Shown: positions 5,783 to 11,502 of the stretch, one piece after another | Layout of the letters: every line of letters begins with the position of its first letter | Numbering within the stretch: the first letter of the stretch is position 1 | Assembly (NCBI GenBank): GCA_947565875.1 | Contig: CANOHR010000019.1 | Location: 1 to 11,502 of the forward strand | Direction: 5' to 3' | Source: an uncultured Pseudoflavonifractor sp. | GTDB taxonomy: Bacteria > Bacillota > Clostridia > Oscillospirales > Oscillospiraceae | DNA: 11,502 nucleotides | Translations under genes and position numbers: made by a program | Notes under the pieces: generated by a model | The model's database searches: none | Told to the model about the DNA's origin: nothing | What the model saw: the letters and a program-made list of their open reading frames with translations, nothing else

Positions 5783-6607
5783 ATGCGTTATTCCTTCTCC
5801 CATTATCAGGAGAGCGCCGACTTCATTTCCTCCCGCCTCAAGGGCTTTGTCCCCGATATTCTCATGGTCCTGGGCTCTGGCCTGGGCTTTCTGGGAGACC
5901 TGGTGGAGGAACCCACCGTTATTCCCTACGGTGACATTCCCCACTTTAAGGTCTCCACCGCCCCCGGCCACGCCGGACAACTGGTGTGTGGGACCCTCTC
6001 GGGCAAACGGGTGGCCGTTATGCAGGGGCGGATGCACCACTATGAGGGATATTCCTTTGAGGAGGTGGGCTATGCTGTCCGGGCGTTGAAGCTGGTGGGC
6101 TGCTCTACTCTTCTTGTCACCAATGCTGCCGGGTGCGTCAATAAGGAGTGGAATGTGGGGGATATCATGCTCATCACTGACCACATCAAATTCTTTTTGG
6201 AATCCCCCCTCCGGGGGGAGAACCTGCCCCAGTTCGGCACCCGCTTCCCCGACATGTCCCACGTTTATACCCCCGCCCTGCAAACGGTGACCCGGCAGAG
6301 CGCCGGGGAGCTGGGTCTCCCCCTCCGGGAGGGAGTCTACTGCTACTTCCCCGGTCCTCAGTTTGAGACGCCGGCGGAGGTCCGCTCTGCCCGGATCCTG
6401 GGAGCTGACGCGGTGGGCATGTCCACCGCTCCCGAGGCCATTATTGCCGCCCATGCGGGTATGGGTGTTCTGGGCTTTACCCTTCTCTCCAACATGGCCG
6501 CCGGGATCCTGGACCAGCCCCTTTCCGGGGAGGAGGTCAACGCCACGGCGGAGCAGAGCCGGGAAAAGTTTTCCCAGCTTATTTTAAAGTGTCTGGAAAA
6601 GATGTAA
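5783..6607 (+). CDS. punA: Purine nucleoside phosphorylase (trimeric PunA type)
   Basis: A 274-residue cytosolic enzyme that cleaves purine nucleosides (inosine, guanosine and deoxy forms) with phosphate to free base and (deoxy)ribose-1-phosphate. Visible signatures are the phosphate loop GSGLG (31-35), GRMHHYEGY (82-90), VTNAAG (112-117), GPQFET with Glu195 (191-196), GMSTAPE (212-218) and SNMAAG with Asn237 (236-241). Glu195 and Asn237 correspond to Glu201 and Asn243 of the human enzyme, which set 6-oxopurine preference. The length fits the low-mass trimeric class. AAAGG at 5766-5770 is a weak ribosome binding site, 12 bases from the ATG. The amidohydrolase starts 19 bases after the stop, so the two form an operon for nucleoside salvage: the deaminase makes inosine-like products and this enzyme splits inosine. 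Family certain; exact substrate range inferred. Confidence 0.93.
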   Translation: MRYSFSHYQESADFISSRLKGFVPDILMVLGSGLGFLGDLVEEPTVIPYGDIPHFKVSTAPGHAGQLVCGTLSGKRVAVMQGRMHHYEGYSFEEVGYAVRALKLVGCSTLLVTNAAGCVNKEWNVGDIMLITDHIKFFLESPLRGENLPQFGTRFPDMSHVYTPALQTVTRQSAGELGLPLREGVYCYFPGPQFETPAEVRSARILGADAVGMSTAPEAIIAAHAGMGVLGFTLLSNMAAGILDQPLSGEEVNATAEQSREKFSQLILKCLEKM

Positions 6608-6626
6608 GGCGTGAAAGGAGTCCCCT

Positions 6627-7925
6627 ATGTCCATTCTCTTTCAAAACGTCACCGCCCTCCTGATGGACCCGGCACATACCGTCCTCTCCAACGCCTATGT
6701 GGCGGTGGAGGAGGGACGGATCGCCTCGGTAGGAACGGAAAAGCCTACCGGGCGCTTTGACCGGACCATTGACGGCAGGGGCGGCATCCTGATGCCCGGC
6801 CTTGTGAACTGCCACGCCCACACCGCCATGACCGCCATGCGGGGCTATGGGGACGGTCACGATCTGCACACCTGGCTCAACGAGTATATTTTTCCCGTGG
6901 AAGGCCGCTGGGACGACAGGTCTATCCGGGCCTGCACCGACCTGGGGCTTATGGAGATGATCGCCTCGGGGGTCACCTGCCTTGCCGACATGTATATGCG
7001 CATGAATACCGTGGGACAGGCCATGGCCGACGCGGGGATCTCCGCCAACCTCTGCAACGGCGCCATCTTCTTCGGGGAGGACTTCTCTCCCGCCGCCTGC
7101 GACGACTGCCGGAAGCAAGAAGAGTTATTCTCCGCCTGGCACGGCTATGACGACGGTCGCCTCCGGGTGGACGCCGCCCTTCACGCCGAATATACCTCCA
7201 CCCCCGCCCTGTGGGAATGGATCGCCGACTTTGCCAAGAGCCGGGGCCTTGGAATGCACGTCCACATTTCTGAGACTCGGAAAGAACACGGGGAATGCAA
7301 GGCCCGCTGGGGCAAAACTCCCATCCAGGCCCTGGCGGAACGGGGCGTTTTCGACGTGCGCGCCATCGCCGCCCACTGTGTCCACACCGAGCCTGAGGAC
7401 TGGGCCATCATGGCCCGGAAAGGGGTCTCCGCCGTCCACAATCCTGCCTCCAACCTGAAGCTGGGCTCCGGGGTAGCCCCGGTGGGGCAGCTGATAAAGG
7501 CAAGGGTCAACGTAGCCCTTGGTACTGACGGGGTATCCTCCAACAACAGCACCGACCTTTTTGAAGACATGAAGCTGGCCCTTCTCCTTCAAAACGGAGT
7601 CCATGAGGATCCTCTGGCCCTCACCGCATGGGACGGACTGGAAATGGGTACGGTAAATGGAGCTAAGGCTCTTGGCCGGGAATCGGGGGCCATTGCCCCG
7701 GGGCTTTGGGCCGACCTGATCCTTCTGGACCCCGACGCGCCCAACCTGATCCCCTGCCATGACGCTGCCAACAACATCGCCTACGCCGCCCATGGCTCCA
7801 ATGTGGTTTTGAATATGTGCCGGGGCAGAGTCATATATGAACAGGGGGAGTTTCTCACCATCGACCGGGAAAAGACCCTGCGGGAGGTGCGGGAATATGC
7901 TGTGCCTCTGCTGTTTGGAAAATAA
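6627..7925 (+). CDS. mtaD: Amidohydrolase, 5'-methylthioadenosine/S-adenosylhomocysteine deaminase type
   Basis: A 432-residue zinc-dependent cytosolic hydrolase of the ATZ/TRZ group. It probably deaminates the adenine of S-adenosylhomocysteine, methylthioadenosine or adenosine to the inosine form. Metal and catalytic residues are all present: HAH at 63-65 in MPGLVNCHAHTAM, His213 and Glu216 in VHISET, His250 in AAHCVH, and Asp301 in LGTDGVSSNN. Their spacing matches the MtaD pattern. His186 in LHAEYT and the SNLKLGSG stretch (275-282) are also typical. The start is set by AAAGGAG at 6614-6620, six bases from the ATG. Close spacing to the phosphorylase gene supports a joint role in clearing methylation by-products and recovering hypoxanthine. 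Related guanine or cytosine deaminases are less likely given these motifs, but substrate cannot be fixed from sequence alone. Confidence 0.85.
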   Translation: MSILFQNVTALLMDPAHTVLSNAYVAVEEGRIASVGTEKPTGRFDRTIDGRGGILMPGLVNCHAHTAMTAMRGYGDGHDLHTWLNEYIFPVEGRWDDRSIRACTDLGLMEMIASGVTCLADMYMRMNTVGQAMADAGISANLCNGAIFFGEDFSPAACDDCRKQEELFSAWHGYDDGRLRVDAALHAEYTSTPALWEWIADFAKSRGLGMHVHISETRKEHGECKARWGKTPIQALAERGVFDVRAIAAHCVHTEPEDWAIMARKGVSAVHNPASNLKLGSGVAPVGQLIKARVNVALGTDGVSSNNSTDLFEDMKLALLLQNGVHEDPLALTAWDGLEMGTVNGAKALGRESGAIAPGLWADLILLDPDAPNLIPCHDAANNIAYAAHGSNVVLNMCRGRVIYEQGEFLTIDREKTLREVREYAVPLLFGK

Positions 7926-8001
7926 AGAACGGCCTCATGACTCATGGACCCTGCGGTAGAACCCCGTGACCCCATCTGGCCAAATCGTCCCAGGAAAGGC
8001 T

Positions 8002-9645
8002 GTGGAAATCTTGTCTGAATCTCAAAAAAAGAGTACCTTCTTTGGGGGAGCCGCCATTTTGGCGGTAAGTTCCATTCTGGTAAAGGTCATCGGCGCCGTT
8101 TACCGGATCCCCCTGGGCCGGATCCTTCCCGATGACGTGATGGGAGATTATAACGCCGCCTACAACATCTATAACCTCTTTCTCACCATCTCCACCGCCG
8201 GCCTTCCCGTGGCCCTCAGCAAATCCATTTCCGAGGCCAACGCCCTGGGCCGGAAAAACCAGGTAGAGCGCACCTTCCGGGTGGCTCTTACCACCTTCCT
8301 CACATTGGGGCTCGCCAGCTTCTTCTGTATGACGGTTCTGGCCGGACCCCTGGCCCAGTATGCCATCAGCAACCCCAAGGCGGTAAACTGTATCATTGCC
8401 TTGGCCCCTTCGGTTCTGTGCGTATGCATCATGTCCGCCTTCCGGGGCTACTTTCAGGGCCATTTCAACATGGTCCCCACCGGAGTATCCCAGATCATCG
8501 AGGCTGGCTCCAAGCTGCTGGTGGGGCTGGCTCTGGCCGTCTTCTTCATGAAGCAGTTCGGGGAATTCTACGGTTCGGTAGGCGCCATCATCGGCGTCTC
8601 CTTCGGAAGCGTGGTGGCCCTGCTCTTTATCATCGTCCTCTATTTCCGCCAGCGCTCCCGCTCCCGGGGAGAACGCTCCGGGGACCAGGCGGATCCTGCG
8701 GGGACCATTTTCGCCAACCTGATGCGCCTTGCCATCCCCATCACCCTGGGCTCGGCGGCTACCTCCATTGTCACTCTCATCGACACCAAGCTGGTCAACA
8801 GCCAGCTGACCACCGTCTTCCAGCAGGTGGACGGTCTTCTCCTGAACCCTGACGGTACCGGCCCCGCCCTGGACGCCGCCCGGAGCCTTTATGGTATCTA
8901 CTCCAAGACTATGTCTATCTATAACCTGCCCTTCTCCATGATGGTCCCTCTCACCGCCTGCATTATTCCCGCTGTGTCGGCGGCGCTGACCCGCCGGGAC
9001 CGGAAAGAGGCCCAGCTGGTCAGTGAGTCCGCCCTGCGGATCGGTCTTTTGGTGGCCCTCCCCATGGGCATGGGACTTTTTGCCCTGGGCGGACCCATTA
9101 TGGGCTTCCTCTTCCCCGCCATCAATGTGGAGATCGCCGGACCTCTTCTCTCCGTGCTGGGTCTGGCCTCCATCTTTGTGGCTCTTCAGCTGCTGTGCAA
9201 CTCCATCCTACAGGCCAACAATATGGTGAACCTTCCCATCGTGGCCGTGGTCATCGGCGGGATCGTAAAGATCATTGTCAACTATATTCTGGTAGGCAAC
9301 CCGGACATCCGCATCAACGGTGCTCCCGTGGGTACCCTTTGCTGCTTCATTGTGGTAGACCTGCTGGAGATCTTTATCATCCGCCGGGCTATCCCCAAGC
9401 CCCCCAGCGTCCTCCGGGCCGCCGCCAAGCCTCTTCTGGCCTCCCTGGTCATGGCAGGGGCCGCTTGGGCAAGTTACGGCCTTCTCCACCGCTTTTTGGG
9501 CAACTCTCTGTCCACTGTGGGCGCCATTGGCATCGGCGTTTTGGTCTACGCCGTCCTGGTTTTGGCCCTGCGCACTATCACGAAGGAGGACCTGGCCCTC
9601 ATGCCCAAGGGGGATAAGATCGCCAAAATTCTTCGTATTCAGTAA
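8002..9645 (+). CDS. Polysaccharide/lipid flippase of the MOP superfamily, SpoVB/YabM type
   Basis: A membrane protein of about 547 residues with some 14 hydrophobic segments, of the oligosaccharide-lipid flippase family that includes SpoVB, YabM, MurJ-like and Wzx proteins. These move lipid-linked wall or spore-cortex precursors across the membrane. Seen in the sequence are the conserved N-terminal segment (FFGGAAILAVSSILVKVIGA, then YRIPLGRIL), GDYNAAYNIY, STAGLPVALSKSISEA, FRGYFQGHFNMVPTGVSQIIE and LPFSMMVPLTACIIPAVS. The start is uncertain. GTG at 8002 has AGGA six bases ahead; TTG at 8011 would give MSESQKKSTFFGG, closest to family N termini; GTG at 7966 lacks a ribosome binding site. 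It precedes mazG as yabM precedes yabN in Bacillus, which favours a YabM-like role, possibly sporulation-related. Confidence 0.85.
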   Translation: MEILSESQKKSTFFGGAAILAVSSILVKVIGAVYRIPLGRILPDDVMGDYNAAYNIYNLFLTISTAGLPVALSKSISEANALGRKNQVERTFRVALTTFLTLGLASFFCMTVLAGPLAQYAISNPKAVNCIIALAPSVLCVCIMSAFRGYFQGHFNMVPTGVSQIIEAGSKLLVGLALAVFFMKQFGEFYGSVGAIIGVSFGSVVALLFIIVLYFRQRSRSRGERSGDQADPAGTIFANLMRLAIPITLGSAATSIVTLIDTKLVNSQLTTVFQQVDGLLLNPDGTGPALDAARSLYGIYSKTMSIYNLPFSMMVPLTACIIPAVSAALTRRDRKEAQLVSESALRIGLLVALPMGMGLFALGGPIMGFLFPAINVEIAGPLLSVLGLASIFVALQLLCNSILQANNMVNLPIVAVVIGGIVKIIVNYILVGNPDIRINGAPVGTLCCFIVVDLLEIFIIRRAIPKPPSVLRAAAKPLLASLVMAGAAWASYGLLHRFLGNSLSTVGAIGIGVLVYAVLVLALRTITKEDLALMPKGDKIAKILRIQ

Positions 9646-9656
9646 CCGTAGGGTGA

Positions 9657-9684
9657 CATAACTCCGCATTGTGCGGATGTTATG
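9657..9684 (+). repeat. Stem-loop after the flippase gene
   Basis: CATAACTCCGCA (9657-9668) pairs with 9672-9684 over a TTG loop with one bulged T at 9678. No T run follows, so it is not a standard terminator. It may process or stabilise the transcript between the flippase gene and mazG. Confidence 0.5.
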
Positions 9685-9713
9685 GTAACAAGAGCAAGAA
9701 AATTCAGTAATTT

Positions 9714-9740
9714 CAAGGGTTTTTTCCGAAAAAACCCTTG
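9714..9740 (+). promoter_or_regulatory. Perfect 12-bp stem-loop just before mazG
   Basis: CAAGGGTTTTTT (9714-9725) pairs exactly with 9729-9740 over a CCG loop. It ends five bases before the mazG ribosome binding site (GGAGG, 9746-9750), leaving that site unpaired. The T run sits inside the stem, so intrinsic termination is unlikely. It could be an RNA stability element or attenuator. Confidence 0.5.
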
Positions 9741-9756
9741 CAGTTGGAGGCAAAAT

Positions 9757-10545
9757 ATGATAGATTTTGTAAGGAAAAATTCCTATGACCTGAAGGACCT
9801 GGAAACCATCGTCTCCATTCTTCGTTCGCCGGGGGGATGTCCTTGGGATGCGGAGCAGGATCACAAAAGTCTGCGCCGGGCCCTCCTGGAGGAAAGCTGC
9901 GAGGTCATCGAGGCCATTGACGAAGAAAGTCCCGAGCATCTGAAGGAGGAGTTGGGGGATGTACTCCTCCAGGTGGTTTTCCACGCCGACATTGAGCGGG
10001 AGGAAGGCCGCTTTGACCTGAACGCCGTAGCCGACGGAGTCTCTAAAAAGCTGATCTTTCGCCACCCCCATGTTTTTGGGGATGTGGAGGTTGCGGACAG
10101 CGAGGAAGTGCTGGTCAATTGGGACGCTCTGAAGCGGCAGGAAAAGGCGCAGGATACCTATACCGATACCCTTACCGCCGTAGCCAAGTCCCTCCCTGCT
10201 CTGTGGCGGGCGGAGAAGGTGCAGAAAAAGGCGAAAAAGGCCGGATTTGACTGGCCGGACGCCTCCGGGGCGGTGGACAAGCTGTCCGAGGAATTGGGCG
10301 AATTGAAGGAGGCCATCTCCCAGGGAACCAACATGGAGGAAGAACTGGGAGACCTTCTCTTCTCCGTGGTCAATGTCTCCCGGTTCCTGAAGGCCGATCC
10401 GGAGGAGGCTCTGAACGCCGCCACCTCCAAGTTCATTTCCCGCTTCGCCAAGGTGGAGCAGATGGCCCTCAGCCAGGGAAAGGATATGGCTCAAATGTCT
10501 CTGGAGGAACTGGACAAGCTCTGGGAACAAGCAAAGTTGACTTAA
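9757..10545 (+). CDS. mazG: Nucleoside triphosphate pyrophosphohydrolase MazG
   Basis: A 262-residue cytosolic enzyme that hydrolyses (d)NTPs to monophosphate and pyrophosphate, helping to clear damaged nucleotides and, in some species, tuning ppGpp responses. It has the two-domain layout of E. coli MazG (263 residues). The N-terminal domain has GGCPWDAEQDHKSL (26-39), the Mg-binding EESCE (45-49) and EELGD (64-68). The C-terminal domain has EELGE (178-182) and EELGD (195-199). The ATG at 9757 is chosen because GGAGG is six bases ahead; an in-frame upstream start near 9682 would run through the stem-loop. In Bacillus the matching protein YabN carries a tetrapyrrole methylase domain in front; here only the MazG part exists. 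It lies between a YabM-like flippase and hup. Confidence 0.94.
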   Translation: MIDFVRKNSYDLKDLETIVSILRSPGGCPWDAEQDHKSLRRALLEESCEVIEAIDEESPEHLKEELGDVLLQVVFHADIEREEGRFDLNAVADGVSKKLIFRHPHVFGDVEVADSEEVLVNWDALKRQEKAQDTYTDTLTAVAKSLPALWRAEKVQKKAKKAGFDWPDASGAVDKLSEELGELKEAISQGTNMEEELGDLLFSVVNVSRFLKADPEEALNAATSKFISRFAKVEQMALSQGKDMAQMSLEELDKLWEQAKLT

Positions 10546-10570
10546 CGGCCAAACGGCCTTAAGTATATTT

Positions 10571-10584
10571 GGCGGGATACCGCC
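10571..10584 (+). repeat. Small hairpin in the hup leader
   Basis: GGCGG (10571-10575) pairs with CCGCC (10580-10584) over a GATA loop, 11 bases before the hup ribosome binding site. A second imperfect hairpin, CTTAA-GGCC/GGCC-TTAAG, lies just upstream across the mazG stop region (about 10541-10563). Neither has a T run. No clear promoter for hup was found in the 63-base gap. Confidence 0.4.
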
Positions 10585-10608
10585 GAGAAAAAACAGGAGG
10601 AAACAACC

Positions 10609-10884
10609 ATGAACAAAGCTGAACTCATCAATGCTGCCGCCGACAAGGCCGGCCTGTCCAAGAAGGACACCGAGACCGCCGTCAACGCTATGATCGACGT
10701 GATCGCCAAGGCCCTGGCCGACGGTGATAAGGTACAGCTGGTCGGTTTTGGCTCTTTTGAGGTCCGCAGCCGCGCCGCCCGCGTGGGCCGCAACCCCAAG
10801 ACCAAGGAGACCATCAAGATCGCCGCTTCCAAGGTCCCCGCTTTCAAGCCCGGCAAGGCTCTGAAGGACATTGTCGCCGGCTAA
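10609..10884 (+). CDS. hup: DNA-binding protein HU
   Basis: A 91-residue nucleoid protein that binds and bends DNA as a dimer. All landmarks are there: [20 protein letters not shown] at the N terminus, [20 protein letters not shown] (the DNA-binding arm signature, about 44-63, with the intercalating Pro in RNP) and FKPGKALKD near the end. The length is standard. AGGAGG at 10595-10600 is eight bases before the ATG. A strong terminator follows, so HU ends a transcript even though rqcP begins 80 bases later in the same direction. Codon use is strongly biased to G/C-ending codons, as expected for an abundant protein. HU rather than IHF, because IHF is not typical of Clostridia. Confidence 0.96.
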   Translation: MNKAELINAAADKAGLSKKDTETAVNAMIDVIAKALADGDKVQLVGFGSFEVRSRAARVGRNPKTKETIKIAASKVPAFKPGKALKDIVAG

Positions 10885-10907
10885 AAGCTGCTTCTTTAAA
10901 GCAAAAC

Positions 10908-10933
10908 GGCCCCGGGAAACCGGGGCCATTTTT
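10908..10933 (+). terminator. Rho-independent terminator of hup
   Basis: GGCCCCGG (10908-10915) pairs with CCGGGGCC (10920-10927) over a GAAA tetraloop, followed by a T run at 10929-10933. It separates hup from rqcP. Confidence 0.92.
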
Positions 10934-10964
10934 GTTCCTATCTCATCTTGGGAGGGCTCCTTTT

Positions 10965-11207
10965 ATGCGCCTTGATAAATGGCTCAAAAACTCTCGTCTT
11001 ATCAAGCGGCGGACCATCGCCAACGAAGCCTGCGACGCGGGAAAGATCACAGCCAACGGCCGGGTGGTAAAGGCCTCCTACGAGGTGAAGAGCGGCGACC
11101 TGCTGGAATTGACCTTTGGCGAACGGGTCACCAGGGTAAAGGTCCTTTCGGTCCAGGAGATCGTAGGCAAGGCCGACGCTGCGGGGATGTATGAGGAAAT
11201 GCGGTGA
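10965..11207 (+). CDS. rqcP: S4-domain RNA-binding protein RqcP (YabO/Hsp15 family)
   Basis: An 80-residue protein made almost wholly of one S4 RNA-binding domain: MRLDKWLKNSRLIKRRTIAN, then GKITANGRVVKASYEVKSGD. RqcP binds stalled 50S subunits still carrying peptidyl-tRNA and works with RqcH to add alanine tails to the stuck nascent chain for degradation. Length and order agree with B. subtilis YabO, now RqcP. The ATG at 10965 is chosen because GGGAGG at 10950-10955 is nine bases ahead and the MRLDKWL start is conserved; a longer frame from 10932 would run into the hup terminator. Unlike the Bacillus cluster, no yabP, yabQ or divIC follows within the 295 bases available. A relation to Hsp15 is the only other reading, with similar function. 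Confidence 0.9.
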   Translation: MRLDKWLKNSRLIKRRTIANEACDAGKITANGRVVKASYEVKSGDLLELTFGERVTRVKVLSVQEIVGKADAAGMYEEMR

Positions 11208-11257
11208 AAGTCAGCCGAGATATTGTAAGGTAAGTCCTAGCGGAATATAAAAATAAG

Positions 11258-11302
11258 ATGGGTCTGTTGCAAAATAAAAATTTTGCAACAGACCCATTCT
11301 TT
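11258..11302. terminator. 18-bp perfect palindrome, likely bidirectional terminator; resembles IS6-type inverted ends
   Basis: ATGGGTCTGTTGCAAAAT (11258-11275) pairs perfectly with 11280-11297 over AAAA. T-rich sequence follows on both strands (TTCTTTT on plus, CTTATTTTTA on minus). It lies between the rqcP stop and the stop of a partial minus-strand gene, the place for a shared terminator. The arm also resembles the outer ends of IS6-family elements as I recall them (GGTTCTGTTGCAAAGT in IS257/IS431). Which explanation holds is open. Confidence 0.6.
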
Positions 11303-11502
11303 TAAAAAAGTTCATGAAAAAGAAATGGTGACCATGAGCAAGCCTGATTTTTACTCGGAACAATATATGCTTCCGCATACTTTAGAAACTCTGGTGATGG
11401 TTTTTCATCCCGAATGCCAAAAAAGCAAGCAAATTGATTATCTATTTCTACCTTGCTGGACATAGCTGCCATATGCAAGAGGAAAAAACTCTTTATATCA
11501 TC
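11302..11502 (-). CDS. Unidentified protein, C-terminal part only (runs off the window)
   Basis: A minus-strand frame stays open for 66 codons from the window edge to TAA at 11304-11302. The residues read DDIKSFFLLHMAAMSSKVEI, then DNQFACFFGIRDEKPSPEFL and KYAEAYIVPSKNQACSWSPF before LFHELF. I recognise no family. The start lies outside the window. The mix of aromatic, charged and hydrophobic residues looks like a real soluble protein, and the stop codon sits four bases before the palindrome that would terminate it. Base composition here is visibly more AT-rich than in the genes to the left (about 40% G+C by hand count at 11341-11400), suggesting a different origin. A competing plus-strand frame at 11325-11465 has no ribosome binding site and is less likely. 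Confidence is low. Confidence 0.35.
   Translation of the reverse strand, partial: DDIKSFFLLHMAAMSSKVEIDNQFACFFGIRDEKPSPEFLKYAEAYIVPSKNQACSWSPFLFHELF

Noticed and set aside
9208..10929. A 573-codon open frame on the minus strand
   Set aside because: It runs antisense across the flippase gene, mazG and hup, all three of which are certain genes, and crosses their gaps without any family signature.
11325..11465. Short plus-strand frame starting MVTMSKPDFYSEQ
   Set aside because: No ribosome binding site and no family match, and it overlaps an open minus-strand frame that continues to the window edge. It remains possible as a broken gene start.

Overview
The window looks like a chromosomal segment of a GC-rich, Gram-positive gut anaerobe of class Clostridia, most likely Oscillospiraceae (the Flavonifractor / Intestinimonas / Lawsonibacter area). 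The reasons are strong AGGAGG-type ribosome binding sites, G/C-rich third codon positions, two secreted proteins with copper-amine-oxidase-like N-terminal (stalk) domains, a flavin-based extracellular reductase, and a core gene cluster that resembles the yabM-yabN-yabO neighbourhood of Bacillus. This placement is inference from gene content; no ribosomal RNA is present.

Layout. (1) Positions 1-1137: the rplM-rpsI ribosomal protein operon, with a -10 box and a stem-loop leader in front. It ends in two tandem, related terminators produced by duplication of the rpsI 3' end. (2) 1204-3623: a monocistronic gene with its own promoter, encoding a secreted flavoprotein (stalk domain, two FMN-binding domains, FAD-dependent reductase domain). 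(3) 3624-3831: a gene-free stretch rich in stem-loops between two terminator hairpins. (4) 3861-5425: on the minus strand, a secreted methionine-rich protein with the same kind of stalk domain and an odd C-terminal tail. (5) 5498-5689: a small interspersed element with 14-bp terminal inverted repeats and internal hairpins, but no gene. (6) 5713-9645: purine nucleoside phosphorylase, an MTA/SAH deaminase-type amidohydrolase, and a SpoVB/YabM-type flippase. (7) 9657-11207: mazG, hup (HU) and rqcP/yabO. (8) 11208-11502: AT-richer sequence holding an 18-bp perfect palindrome and the 3' end of an unidentified minus-strand gene that runs off the window.

How the genes work together. The phosphorylase and deaminase form a purine nucleoside salvage pair. 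MazG (NTP clean-up), HU (nucleoid) and RqcP (ribosome rescue) are housekeeping genes whose order recalls the Bacillus yabM-yabN-yabO cluster, with hup inserted and MazG lacking the methylase half of YabN. The two convergent secreted proteins share a stalk domain and may both act at the cell wall, but nothing in the sequence ties them to one pathway.

No clear new multi-gene system is visible. The points most worth a second look are the duplicated and partly inverted rpsI 3' region, the flavoprotein with two flavinylation motifs but no recognisable fumarate reductase catalytic residues, the decarboxylase-like tail on a secreted protein, and the structured intergenic region at 3624-3787.
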